The notes beneath the pieces were generated by a model. It was not told the DNA's origin. It was given only the letters and a program-made list of their open reading frames with translations, and ran no database searches. A DNA stretch of 8,291 nt from Desulfobulbaceae bacterium (GTDB lineage: Bacteria; Desulfobacterota; Desulfobulbia; Desulfobulbales; UBA5123), in assembly GCA_029865195.1 (NCBI GenBank), contig JAOUHH010000117.1, positions 1 through 8,291 of the forward strand, written 5' to 3'. Positions 1 to 6,311 of this stretch are shown one piece after another (positions within the stretch are counted from its first letter, which is position 1; every line of letters begins with the position of its first letter). Both the position numbers and the translations under genes were made by a program.

Positions 1-872
1 TTGATGGCAAGCTCGGTGCCGATGCCGATCCCCACCACCATAAACCCCACCTGGTTGATGAGGCTGTAGGCGAGAACCTTGCGCAGATCGTTTTCGATCA
101 CCGCGTAGAAGATCGGGAAGGCGGCCATCGCCACCCCGATCCAGATCAGACACTCGGTGCCGGGAAAGGCGCGGGCCAGGGCATACACCGCGGTCTTGGT
201 GGTGAAGGCGCTGAGAAACACCACCCCGCCGATGGTCGCTTCCGGGTAGGCGTCCACCAGCCAGGAATGGAGCATGGGCCAGGCGCAGTTGATGCCGATG
301 CCCAGGAAGATGCAGAGGTTGGCCAGAGAGCCGTCGAGGCCGATGAGATCAAAGGCCAGCGAGCCGGTGGCATGCACCCGCATGACGATCCCGGCGAGCA
401 GGATCAGCCCCCCCACGGCATGCACCAGGAAATAGCGGATCCCGGCGGCCTGGGCGCTTTTCGTGCCCCGCGCCCAGATCAGCATCACCGAGCCGACGGT
501 GAGCATCTCCCAGAAACAGAAGAAGGTGAAGAGGTCGCCGGCAAACACCGCGCCCAGCGCGGCACCGGCATAGACGAAGCCTGCCACGTACTCGATGTTG
601 CGCCGCACGTGGAGGATATAGATGACGGTGATCAGGCTGATCAGGTGATAGATGTAGCCGAAGAGCAGGCTCAGGCGGTCTACCCGGCAAAGGGTGACCT
701 GGAAATCGAGGAAATACAAGACGCTGCTCTCGCCCATGGGCAGCTGCAGCAGGTTCCAGAATCCCACCACCGGCAGCAGCAGCATGAAGGCTGCCTGCAA
801 CCGCCCCTTGAACAACGGGATCAGCAGGCCGCCGAGGATAAAGATAAAGGCGGGAGGCAAGGCATTAATCAT
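1..872 (-). CDS. Third MrpD-like antiporter subunit (D3), 3' end cut off by window edge
   Basis: This is a membrane subunit of the proton_antipo_M (NuoL/M/N, MrpA/D) family; 290 residues are visible and the frame is open to the window edge. Translation from the ATG at 872-870 gives a highly hydrophobic chain. The conserved helix-5 glutamate is E122 in FCFWEMLTVGS. The helix-8 lysine is K226 in SAFTTKTAVYAL, and the following loop has ENDLRKVLAYS (260-270). The usual helix-7 lysine (K-x6-H before a WLP motif) is absent: the segment reads INCAWPMLHSWLVDAYPEAT (194-213), with N195 where the lysine should be. I recall a similar INAA...HAWL...AYPEAT signature in one MrpD-like subfamily, so this is probably a lineage feature, not damage. 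The start overlaps the stop of the 97-residue gene by 8 bases (ATGATTAA), with GAGGA 8 bases upstream. The likely role is as a channel or connector unit of the Mrp complex. The family call is firm, but the transport role is uncertain. Confidence 0.88.
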   Translation of the reverse strand, partial: MINALPPAFIFILGGLLIPLFKGRLQAAFMLLLPVVGFWNLLQLPMGESSVLYFLDFQVTLCRVDRLSLLFGYIYHLISLITVIYILHVRRNIEYVAGFVYAGAALGAVFAGDLFTFFCFWEMLTVGSVMLIWARGTKSAQAAGIRYFLVHAVGGLILLAGIVMRVHATGSLAFDLIGLDGSLANLCIFLGIGINCAWPMLHSWLVDAYPEATIGGVVFLSAFTTKTAVYALARAFPGTECLIWIGVAMAAFPIFYAVIENDLRKVLAYSLINQVGFMVVGIGIGTELAI

Positions 873-1158
873 TGTAATAGTCCTCATCACGCATCACCAG
901 CGGCCGCAACACGTATTTCGAGATCAACACCAGCACCACGCAGGCCACGAAGCCGTACACCGCATAGAACTCCGGCCATTCCTCCCAGGCGAAGAAGGCA
1001 TGCTTGTGGACAAAAAAATCCGCGACCAGCAACAGCACCAGGCAGCCGAAGAATATCCGCAGCAGCCGCTGCACGTTTTCCGGTTTGTCGAACACATGCT
1101 GCTTGTTCTTCAACCCGTCGTTCTCAAGGGCGGCCTTGATCGCTTCAAGCCTCTTCAT
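865..1158 (-). CDS. 97-aa two-span membrane protein in Mrp operon, function unknown
   Basis: No named function is recognised. The 97-residue product has a polar, charged N-terminus (1-30), a first hydrophobic segment at about 34-50, a short loop with HKHAFFAWEEWPEFYAVY (51-68), a second span at about 66-84, and a charged tail ending RDEDYYND. The aromatic, acidic connecting loop and the FYAVYGFVACV stretch look strongly constrained and resemble small hypothetical proteins I associate with similar antiporter operons, though I cannot run a search. It starts 1 base after the stop of the 39-residue gene and overlaps D3 by 8 bases, so it is almost certainly co-translated with the antiporter subunits. 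The probable role is an accessory or assembly subunit next to D3 in the membrane; this is inferred from position only. The codon use and GC content match those of the flanking genes. Confidence 0.85.
   Translation of the reverse strand: MKRLEAIKAALENDGLKNKQHVFDKPENVQRLLRIFFGCLVLLLVADFFVHKHAFFAWEEWPEFYAVYGFVACVVLVLISKYVLRPLVMRDEDYYND
881..885 (-). promoter_or_regulatory. Ribosome binding site for D3, inside the upstream gene
   Basis: The minus strand reads GAGGA here, 8 bases before the ATG at 872. It lies inside the codons for the acidic tail (DEDYY) of the 97-residue protein. The sequence that encodes that tail therefore also serves as the Shine-Dalgarno site of the next gene. This supports the 872 start and translational coupling. 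Confidence 0.6.
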
Positions 1159-1159
1159 A

Positions 1160-1279
1160 TCAGGCCCCCCGCAAGAGGATAAGCGCCAGATAGGCGACGC
1201 TTATCGCAAAGATGACATAGAAGGCGGGCCGATAGCCCTCCACCGGCTCGTGGGCGAGTATCTTTTTGTCGTCATGCAT
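1160..1279 (-). CDS. 39-aa single-span membrane protein in Mrp operon
   Basis: This is a very short gene of 39 codons plus TGA, filling the gap between D2 and the 97-residue gene. The product begins MHDDKKILAHEPVEGYRP, followed by one hydrophobic span at about 19-36 (AFYVIFAISVAYLALILL) and RGA. It starts 6 bases after the D2 stop, with GGGAGG about 10 bases upstream, and ends 1 base before the next ATG. An alternative ATG at 1275 lies in another frame and gives a non-membrane peptide, so I prefer 1279. The polar N-terminus ending in GYRP and the single helix are typical of small subunits of membrane complexes. I do not recognise a named family. The exact fit between neighbours, the ribosome binding site and the helix make a real gene likely; the role is unknown. 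Confidence 0.75.
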   Translation of the reverse strand: MHDDKKILAHEPVEGYRPAFYVIFAISVAYLALILLRGA

Positions 1280-1285
1280 CAGGCT

Positions 1286-2767
1286 CTAGCCTCCCACACA
1301 AAATTGCACCGCCATTTCGGCAAGCCGCAAAAAGGGCTGGGGATTGAAGAACAACCCCACCGAAATCAGCGCGGTCAGCACCAACGGGGCCACGCACCAG
1401 GCCGGCGCCTCCTCGATCTTGGCCGGGAAGAGCGACTCCTCGGCGGTGCAGAAAAAGGCCCGGTAGAAAACCGGCAGGAAATAGGCCGCGTTCAACAGCG
1501 AGCTCGACAGCAACACCACCAGCATCGGCAGCTGATCGGCCTCCAGGGTGCCGAGCAGCAGATGCCACTTGCTGATAAAGCCGCCGGTGGGCGGAATGCC
1601 GATCACGCTCATCGAGCCGATCAGGAAGGCGATCATGGTCACCGGCATCCGTTTGCCGATGCCGACCATCTCGCTGATGTTCTTCTTGCCGGTGGCGACG
1701 AAGATCGCGCCGGCGCAGAAGAAGAGGGTGATCTTGCCGAAGGCGTGCATGGCGATGTGCAAAAGCCCGCCGACCATCCCCTTGGGGGAGAGCAGCGCGG
1801 CGCCGAGGACGATGTAGGAGAGCTGGCCGATGGTGGAGAAGGCGAGCCGCCGTTTCAAGCCATCCTGGGAGAGCGCGATCAGCGAGGCGGCGAGGATGGT
1901 GATGGAGGCGATCACGCAGAGCGTCTCACCCAGGCCAAGGGTACGGAGCAGATCGACCCCGAAGATCCCGGTCAGGATTCGGAAGATGGAGAAAACCCCG
2001 ACCTTGACCACCGCCACCGCGTGCAGCAGGGCGCTCACCGGCGTCGGCGCAACCATCGCCGCCGGCAGCCAGCCGTGCATGGGCATGATCCCCGCCTTGG
2101 CGAAGCCGAAGACGAACATCAGCAGCAGAACCACGATCACCGTCTTGGTGGTGGTGCCGGAAAGGATGCCGGCGGCGGTAAAATCCAGGGTGCCGGTGAG
2201 GCTGTAGACGATCAGCATCGCCGGCAGCACCAGGCCGATGGAGGTGCCGAGGATGAAGGTCAGGTACTTGCGGCCGGACGCCCGCGCCTCCCCGTCTTGG
2301 TGATGGGTGACCAGCGGGTAGGTGGCCAGCGACAGCATCTCGTAGAAGAGGTAGAGGGTGAAGAGGTTGGCGGCGAAGGCGACGCCGATGGTGGCGGAAA
2401 GAGCCACCGCGAAGAAGGAGAAATAGCGGGTCTGGCTGTGCTCGTGCAAGCCCCGCATGTAGCCGATGGAATAGGCCGAGGTGACCAGCCACAGGGTGGC
2501 GGCGATGAGGGCGAAGAGCATCCCCATGGCGTCGGCCTTGAAGGCGATGGCCAGCCCCGGCAGCACCTCCCAGAGGGTGTACTGGACCGTGCCGCCGGCA
2601 AGCACCACCGGCAGCATCGACACCACCAGCCCCAGCTTGATCAGGCCGGCGAGAAAGGTCCACCCCTCGCGGAGATTGGGCCGCTTGCCGGAAAGGACGA
2701 TGGGGATGACGGCAACCAGCGAGACCAGGGAGGCGAGCAGCGGTTTTATCGAGACAACGGTTTCCAT
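1286..2767 (-). CDS. mrpD: Second MrpD/NuoL-like proton antiporter subunit (D2)
   Basis: This 493-residue polytopic membrane protein belongs to the NuoL/M/N-MrpA/D family and is of normal length. All canonical ion-path residues are visible: helix-5 E143 (FYEMLSLATY), helix-7 K224 (FAKAGIMPMHGWLP), helix-8 K255 within PTPVSALLHAVAVVKVGVF, the H337-x3-H341-x3-K345 motif (LHIAMHAFGKITLFF), and helix-12 K400 in GIPPTGGFISKW. The PTPVSALLHA...VVK signature is closer to NuoL/MrpA than to classical MrpD, so this subunit may stand in for the antiporter half of the missing MrpA. It begins 9 bases after the D1 stop. It probably carries protons or Na+ across the cytoplasmic membrane as part of the Mrp complex. 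The gene symbol is approximate, because MrpA-N, MrpD and NuoL are hard to separate by eye. Confidence 0.92.
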   Translation of the reverse strand: METVVSIKPLLASLVSLVAVIPIVLSGKRPNLREGWTFLAGLIKLGLVVSMLPVVLAGGTVQYTLWEVLPGLAIAFKADAMGMLFALIAATLWLVTSAYSIGYMRGLHEHSQTRYFSFFAVALSATIGVAFAANLFTLYLFYEMLSLATYPLVTHHQDGEARASGRKYLTFILGTSIGLVLPAMLIVYSLTGTLDFTAAGILSGTTTKTVIVVLLLMFVFGFAKAGIMPMHGWLPAAMVAPTPVSALLHAVAVVKVGVFSIFRILTGIFGVDLLRTLGLGETLCVIASITILAASLIALSQDGLKRRLAFSTIGQLSYIVLGAALLSPKGMVGGLLHIAMHAFGKITLFFCAGAIFVATGKKNISEMVGIGKRMPVTMIAFLIGSMSVIGIPPTGGFISKWHLLLGTLEADQLPMLVVLLSSSLLNAAYFLPVFYRAFFCTAEESLFPAKIEEAPAWCVAPLVLTALISVGLFFNPQPFLRLAEMAVQFCVGG

Positions 2768-2776
2768 AACGTTTGG

Positions 2777-4267
2777 CTATATCCCTGCCGGAACGGCATG
2801 TTGAATAAAGGTGGTGACGATCTCACCGCTGTAGAGACCCAGCATGATGATGGCCACCGCCACCACCGCCAGCGGCAGCAGCATCGACATCGGCGCCTCG
2901 TCGATGGCCACCGGCGCGCTGTGCCCGTGATGATCGCTGTGCGGCTCGTAATAGGCGATCTCGAAAATCCTGAAGAAGAGCACCGCGTTGACCAAACTCG
3001 AGAAGAGCAGGGCCACCACGAACTGCCACTGGCCGGCGTCGATGCCGCCCAGGATCAGATACCACTTGCTGAAGAAACCGGCCGTCGGCGGCACCCCGAT
3101 CATGGACAGGGCGCCCACCGCAAAGGCGGTCATGGTCAGCGGCATCTTCTTGAACATCCCCTCCAGGTTGGAGAGCTGATGCCCCTTGGTCTTGTAGACG
3201 ACAATGGCTGAGAAGAGGAACAGGCAGAGGGTCATCACCGCGTCGTTGACGATATGGAGGATGGCGCCGGTAATCCCGCGCTCGGTCGCAAGCCACGCCC
3301 CGCCCACCATGTAGCCAACCTCGGCGACGATCAGGAAGGTGAGCATGCGCTTGAAATCCTTCTGCGAAAGCGCAAAGAGCGAGCCGCCGACAATGGCCGC
3401 GGTGGCGAGCCAGACGATCAGCTCCTTGACCGGCAATACCGTGAAGACGTAGGTCGCACCCAGCACCGAGAACATCACCCGGATCATGATATAGACCGAA
3501 ACCTTGGTCATCAGCGGCGCCACCAGCGAACTGGTGGCCGACGGCGCGTAGGTGTAGGCGTTGGGCAGCCAGCCGTGCAGGGGAAAGAAGGCCATCTTGA
3601 TCCACGCCCCCAGCAGCATCAGAATCGCCGCCACCAGAATGGCGTTGGTGCCATACAGGCTGGGGAGGATGGTCATGATATCGGCCATGTTCAGCGAACC
3701 GGTCATGATATAGAGATGGCCGACCCCGAGCAGATAGAAACAGGCGCCGATGGTGCCGACCACCACGTAGTTGAAGCTCGCCATCAGGGCGCGGTTGCCG
3801 CCCATGGCGATGAGGGCGTAGTTGGTCAGCGCCGCGATCTCCATCAAGACATAGAGGTTGAAGGCGTCGCCGGTGATGGTCATGCCGAGCAGACCGGTGG
3901 TGAGCAGCACGAAGAGGGTGTAAAACTGAGTGATCTTGTGGGGAAACTCCTCCTCGACGCTCCGCTTGGAGGCGACGGCGGCGACCAGGGCGACCCCGGC
4001 CACCACCACCAGCACCAGCGCGTTCAGGTGATCCACCACGTACTCGATGCCGAAGGGTGGCGGCCAGCCCCCGACCCGATAGTGGATGACACCCTCGTTC
4101 GCCACCCGGCAGAGGGTGCCGACAGCCGCCGCCAGCGAGCCGGCCAGCGCGAGCAGGGTGGCCGGGTAGCAGAACCGCTTGTCCATGTTTCCGAGGATGT
4201 TGATCAGAAAGGCGGAGAGCAGCGGCGTAACGACAATAAGAACCGGGTACTGTTCTGGACTGATCAT
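2777..4267 (-). CDS. mrpD: First MrpD/NuoN-like proton antiporter subunit (D1)
   Basis: This 496-residue polytopic membrane protein belongs to the NuoL/M/N-MrpA/D family and directly follows mrpC, which is the usual place of mrpD. Helix-5 E143 (LMEIAALTNYAL), helix-7 K224 (WIKMAFFPLHGWLPNAY), helix-8 K255 (APLMTKVSVYIMI) and helix-12 K401 (GVPPTAGFFSKWYL) are all present. The helix-10/11 motif, which is H-x3-H-x3-K in D2, reads LHIVNDAVMTLCLF, giving H338, D342 and T346: the second His and the Lys are both lost. A His-rich loop, PHSDHHGHS (442-450), lies before the last span. The ATG overlaps the mrpC stop by 4 bases (ATGA). The expected role is a proton/Na+ translocation unit of the Mrp complex. 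The family call is secure; the effect of the helix-10/11 changes is unknown. Confidence 0.93.
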   Translation of the reverse strand: MISPEQYPVLIVVTPLLSAFLINILGNMDKRFCYPATLLALAGSLAAAVGTLCRVANEGVIHYRVGGWPPPFGIEYVVDHLNALVLVVVAGVALVAAVASKRSVEEEFPHKITQFYTLFVLLTTGLLGMTITGDAFNLYVLMEIAALTNYALIAMGGNRALMASFNYVVVGTIGACFYLLGVGHLYIMTGSLNMADIMTILPSLYGTNAILVAAILMLLGAWIKMAFFPLHGWLPNAYTYAPSATSSLVAPLMTKVSVYIMIRVMFSVLGATYVFTVLPVKELIVWLATAAIVGGSLFALSQKDFKRMLTFLIVAEVGYMVGGAWLATERGITGAILHIVNDAVMTLCLFLFSAIVVYKTKGHQLSNLEGMFKKMPLTMTAFAVGALSMIGVPPTAGFFSKWYLILGGIDAGQWQFVVALLFSSLVNAVLFFRIFEIAYYEPHSDHHGHSAPVAIDEAPMSMLLPLAVVAVAIIMLGLYSGEIVTTFIQHAVPAGI

Positions 4268-4641
4268 TCTTGCCGCTCCAATATCTCGTCTTCCTCAAGG
4301 GAGCCGTATTTTTCGTGGATACTCATGGCAATGGCCAGGGCCACCCCCAGGGTACCGACACCGACGACGATGGCGGTCAGCATCAGGACATGGGGAAGCG
4401 GGTTGACGTAATCTGCCACCCGCACCGCCTCGTGGGCCACCCCGTGGCCGTGCGCGATGATGGGGATGGTGGCGCCCTTCTTGGCGCCGATGGAAACATA
4501 GAAGACGATGATCGCGGTCTGGAAGATCGACATGCCGATGATCTTCTTCATCAGATTGCATTTGGCGATCATCGCGTAGATGCCGATCATCATCAGCGTC
4601 ACGTAGATCCAGTAGTTGTACTTGGCCAGCAGCATTTCCAT
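4264..4641 (-). CDS. mrpC: Mrp/Mnh antiporter subunit C (NuoK-like)
   Basis: This small membrane subunit is homologous to NuoK of complex I and is 125 residues long from the chosen ATG. Three hydrophobic spans are visible, at about 9-27, 33-52 and 84-107. The third contains the family hallmark NPLPHVLMLTAIVVGVGTLGVALA (80-103), preceded by IAHGHGVAHEA with His at 64, 66 and 70. The frame could extend to a GTG at 4662, inside the upstream gene. I prefer the ATG at 4641 because it lies 4 bases after the upstream stop, has AGGGGG about 10 bases before it, and puts a normal short N-terminus before the first span. An ATG two codons further in is also possible. The gene overlaps D1 by 4 bases. The hydrophilic tail (111-125) is acidic. 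Confidence 0.92.
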   Translation of the reverse strand: MEMLLAKYNYWIYVTLMMIGIYAMIAKCNLMKKIIGMSIFQTAIIVFYVSIGAKKGATIPIIAHGHGVAHEAVRVADYVNPLPHVLMLTAIVVGVGTLGVALAIAMSIHEKYGSLEEDEILERQE

Positions 4642-4645
4642 ACCG

Positions 4646-5668
4646 TTACAACCCCCTGTCACTCTTGCCGTGAGAGGCGACGTTGACGTAGATGATCACC
4701 ATGATCGCCATGACCGTGAAGGCAACCCCGATCTCGACCCCCAGCATGCCGTGGGACCGGGCCATGATCGGCGAGGTGGCGGGCAGGATGGTGTGCAGGA
4801 TCGAGTAATCGAGAAAGTTCGCCCCCAACACCAGGCAAAGGGCGCCGATGCCGGCGTAGATCAACACCCCGAGGCCGGCAAAGAGCATGGCCAGCCGCTC
4901 GCGCAGGCGACGCTGCATGACCCGCAGATCGTAGCTGATCGCCACCAGGATAAAGCTTGCCCCCAGGATAACCCCGCCCTGGAAACCGCCACCGGGGCTG
5001 TGATGGCCGTGGGCCACGACATAGAGGGCGAAGAGCTGCATGAAGGGGACGAAGACCCGGCAGGCAGTCTGGACGATGGAACTCTGATGGGCGGCATCCT
5101 GGCCGGTGGGGCTCGGCTCGTAATCCCGCTGCCGGCGGCCATAGCTGCCGAGGATGGCAAGCACCGCCAGGCCTGCGACAAAGATCACCGAGGTTTCGAA
5201 CATGGTATCAAAGCCCCGGAAATCGGCCAGTACCGCAGTAACAATATTGGGTACCGCGGTCTGCGGAATGGTTTCGGTGATGTAAAACGGCGACAGATAG
5301 ACGCTGGCCGGTGAATTCGGGTCGGCCCAGGTGGGGAAATCGGCGGTGGCGCTGAGGAGCAGCAGACCGATGCACGCCGCGGTGACAAGGCCGACCAGCT
5401 TGTGCAGCAGTCGGCCGCGCCGCCTGGGCTTGACGGCACGATTGGTGTGATAGACCGCGGCCAGGAAGAAGACGGTGCTGACCCCGGCGCCCACCGCCGC
5501 CTCGGTGAAGGCTACATCCACGGCCCCCATCTCGGTCCAGAGCAGGCACATCAAAAAGCTGTAGGCGCCAAAGACAATGGCCGCGCTCAACAGATCCTTG
5601 AGCGAGATCGAGGCCAGGGCACAGAGCACCCCGAGGGCGAGGATAAGCAGATCGAATTGCCAGATCAT
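4646..5668 (-). CDS. mrpB: Fused MbhD (DUF4040)-MbhE-MnhB antiporter subunit
   Basis: One 340-residue polypeptide carries three units that are separate or differently fused in other Mrp/Mbh systems. Residues 1-75 match MbhD/DUF4040, seen in MGAVDVAFTEAAVGAGVST (47-65). Residues about 90-175 match MbhE, equivalent to the C-terminal end of MrpA, with IPQTAVPNIVTAVLADFRGFDT (134-155) and a conserved-looking E158. After a polar linker (176-196) comes the MrpB/MnhB domain, with AHGHHSPGGGFQGGV (219-233) and GVEIGVAFTVMAIMVI (310-325). The known role of these parts is to link the antiporter subunits of Mrp and the membrane arm of Mbh. The fusion brings the C-terminal MrpA modules onto MrpB, so no classical MrpA is needed. 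The ATG overlaps the mrpG stop by 4 bases. Domain edges were judged by eye. Confidence 0.9.
   Translation of the reverse strand: MIWQFDLLILALGVLCALASISLKDLLSAAIVFGAYSFLMCLLWTEMGAVDVAFTEAAVGAGVSTVFFLAAVYHTNRAVKPRRRGRLLHKLVGLVTAACIGLLLLSATADFPTWADPNSPASVYLSPFYITETIPQTAVPNIVTAVLADFRGFDTMFETSVIFVAGLAVLAILGSYGRRQRDYEPSPTGQDAAHQSSIVQTACRVFVPFMQLFALYVVAHGHHSPGGGFQGGVILGASFILVAISYDLRVMQRRLRERLAMLFAGLGVLIYAGIGALCLVLGANFLDYSILHTILPATSPIMARSHGMLGVEIGVAFTVMAIMVIIYVNVASHGKSDRGL
4652..4657 (-). promoter_or_regulatory. Ribosome binding site that decides the mrpC start
   Basis: The minus strand reads AGGGGG, about 10 bases before the ATG at 4641 and about 16 before the ATG at 4635. It lies inside a possible extended frame from GTG 4662, which argues against that longer start. 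It overlaps the last codons of the upstream fused gene, consistent with coupling. Confidence 0.5.
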
Positions 5669-6000
5669 TGTTTGTCCTCCTCCGGCTTCGGCTTGGCCCA
5701 GGGGACAACACCGGAGTTAAAGCCGGCGGAGATGATCGCATGGGTGGCGGTGGGACTGGCGAGGAAGATGAACAGGGAGATCATCAGGATCTTGATCGCC
5801 ACCAGCACACCGTCCAGGGAGGGATGATGAAAATGATAGATAACCAGCCCGAGCAGCATCACCACCGAGGAGAAGACATCCCCCTTGCCGGCGGCATGCA
5901 TCCGGGAATAGAAGTCCGGGAAACGGAGGATGCCGACGGTGGTGGAAAAAAAGGAAAAGAGCCCGATGCCGAACAAGATCATGACGATGATGTCGATCAT
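5665..6000 (-). CDS. mrpG: Mrp/Mnh antiporter subunit G
   Basis: This 111-residue membrane protein of the MrpG/MnhG (PhaG) family has three hydrophobic segments, at about 3-22, 42-57 and 65-82. Family marks are GILRFPDFYSRMHAAGKGDVF (23-43, between helices 1 and 2) and SPTATHAIISAG (82-93, after helix 3). A polar tail rich in Pro, Lys and Glu ends the chain. It is a small structural subunit required for assembly of the Mrp complex in studied species. The start ATG overlaps the mrpF stop, and the stop overlaps the next start, each through a 4-base ATGA. Length and motifs are normal, and nothing suggests damage. Confidence 0.95.
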   Translation of the reverse strand: MIDIIVMILFGIGLFSFFSTTVGILRFPDFYSRMHAAGKGDVFSSVVMLLGLVIYHFHHPSLDGVLVAIKILMISLFIFLASPTATHAIISAGFNSGVVPWAKPKPEEDKQ

Positions 6001-6311
6001 TTCCTGGCCCCCTCCTTGCGGTGCCGGATGCCGAAGCCGATGGGACAGAGATTCTTGTGATGCTGGAAGTAGCGAGAGGTGGCGATGGTGACGATGAAGT
6101 TCAACAGCGCATAGGCAAGCGCGATATCAACAAACATCTCCACCCAGTTAAAGAGCATGCCGATGATGATCAGCAGCACGGTGGTCTTGGTGCCGATGAC
6201 GTTCACCGCCATCAGCCGGTCAATGGCGGTGGGGCCGATGATGGCCCGATAGAGGGTGAGCAGCATCAGCACGAGGAGGATGACGCCGCCGGCGATAAAG
6301 AAATTATCCAT
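5997..6311 (-). CDS. mrpF: Mrp/Mnh antiporter subunit F
   Basis: This 104-residue membrane subunit has three spans, at about 5-21, 35-53 and 58-77. Family motifs are LYRAIIGPTAIDRLMAVN (20-37) and the helix-3 motif VDIALAYALLNFI (61-73), whose Asp62 lies within the membrane. In Bacillus and Staphylococcus systems MrpF is essential for cation/proton exchange, and some family members handle bile salts. The frame is open further upstream to 6380, but that extension is polar, Cys/Arg-rich and lies inside mrpE. The ATG at 6311 has GAGGAG 7 bases before it and gives the normal family length, so I chose it. This start overlaps the mrpE stop by 8 bases. Confidence 0.94.
   Translation of the reverse strand: MDNFFIAGGVILLVLMLLTLYRAIIGPTAIDRLMAVNVIGTKTTVLLIIIGMLFNWVEMFVDIALAYALLNFIVTIATSRYFQHHKNLCPIGFGIRHRKEGARK

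Noticed and set aside
1004..3211. Very long open frame on the plus strand (735 codons) antisense to D2 and its neighbours
   Set aside because: It is rich in His, Gln, Asp and Gly in the pattern expected from reading GC-rich membrane-protein codons backwards. It has no domain, and the minus-strand genes there are unmistakable.
2823..4298. 491-codon open frame on the minus strand in another frame of D1
   Set aside because: It is Arg/Gly/His-rich, has no membrane pattern, and fully overlaps D1, whose conserved residues are in the other frame. It is a GC-bias shadow.
3254..4411. 385-codon plus-strand open frame antisense to D1 and mrpC
   Set aside because: It has the same low-complexity His/Asp/Gly/Gln composition and no ribosome binding site or family likeness.
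4642..4662. Longer mrpC starting at GTG 4662
   Set aside because: It would add seven residues overlapping the upstream gene and cover the best ribosome binding site. The ATG at 4641 fits spacing and family length better.
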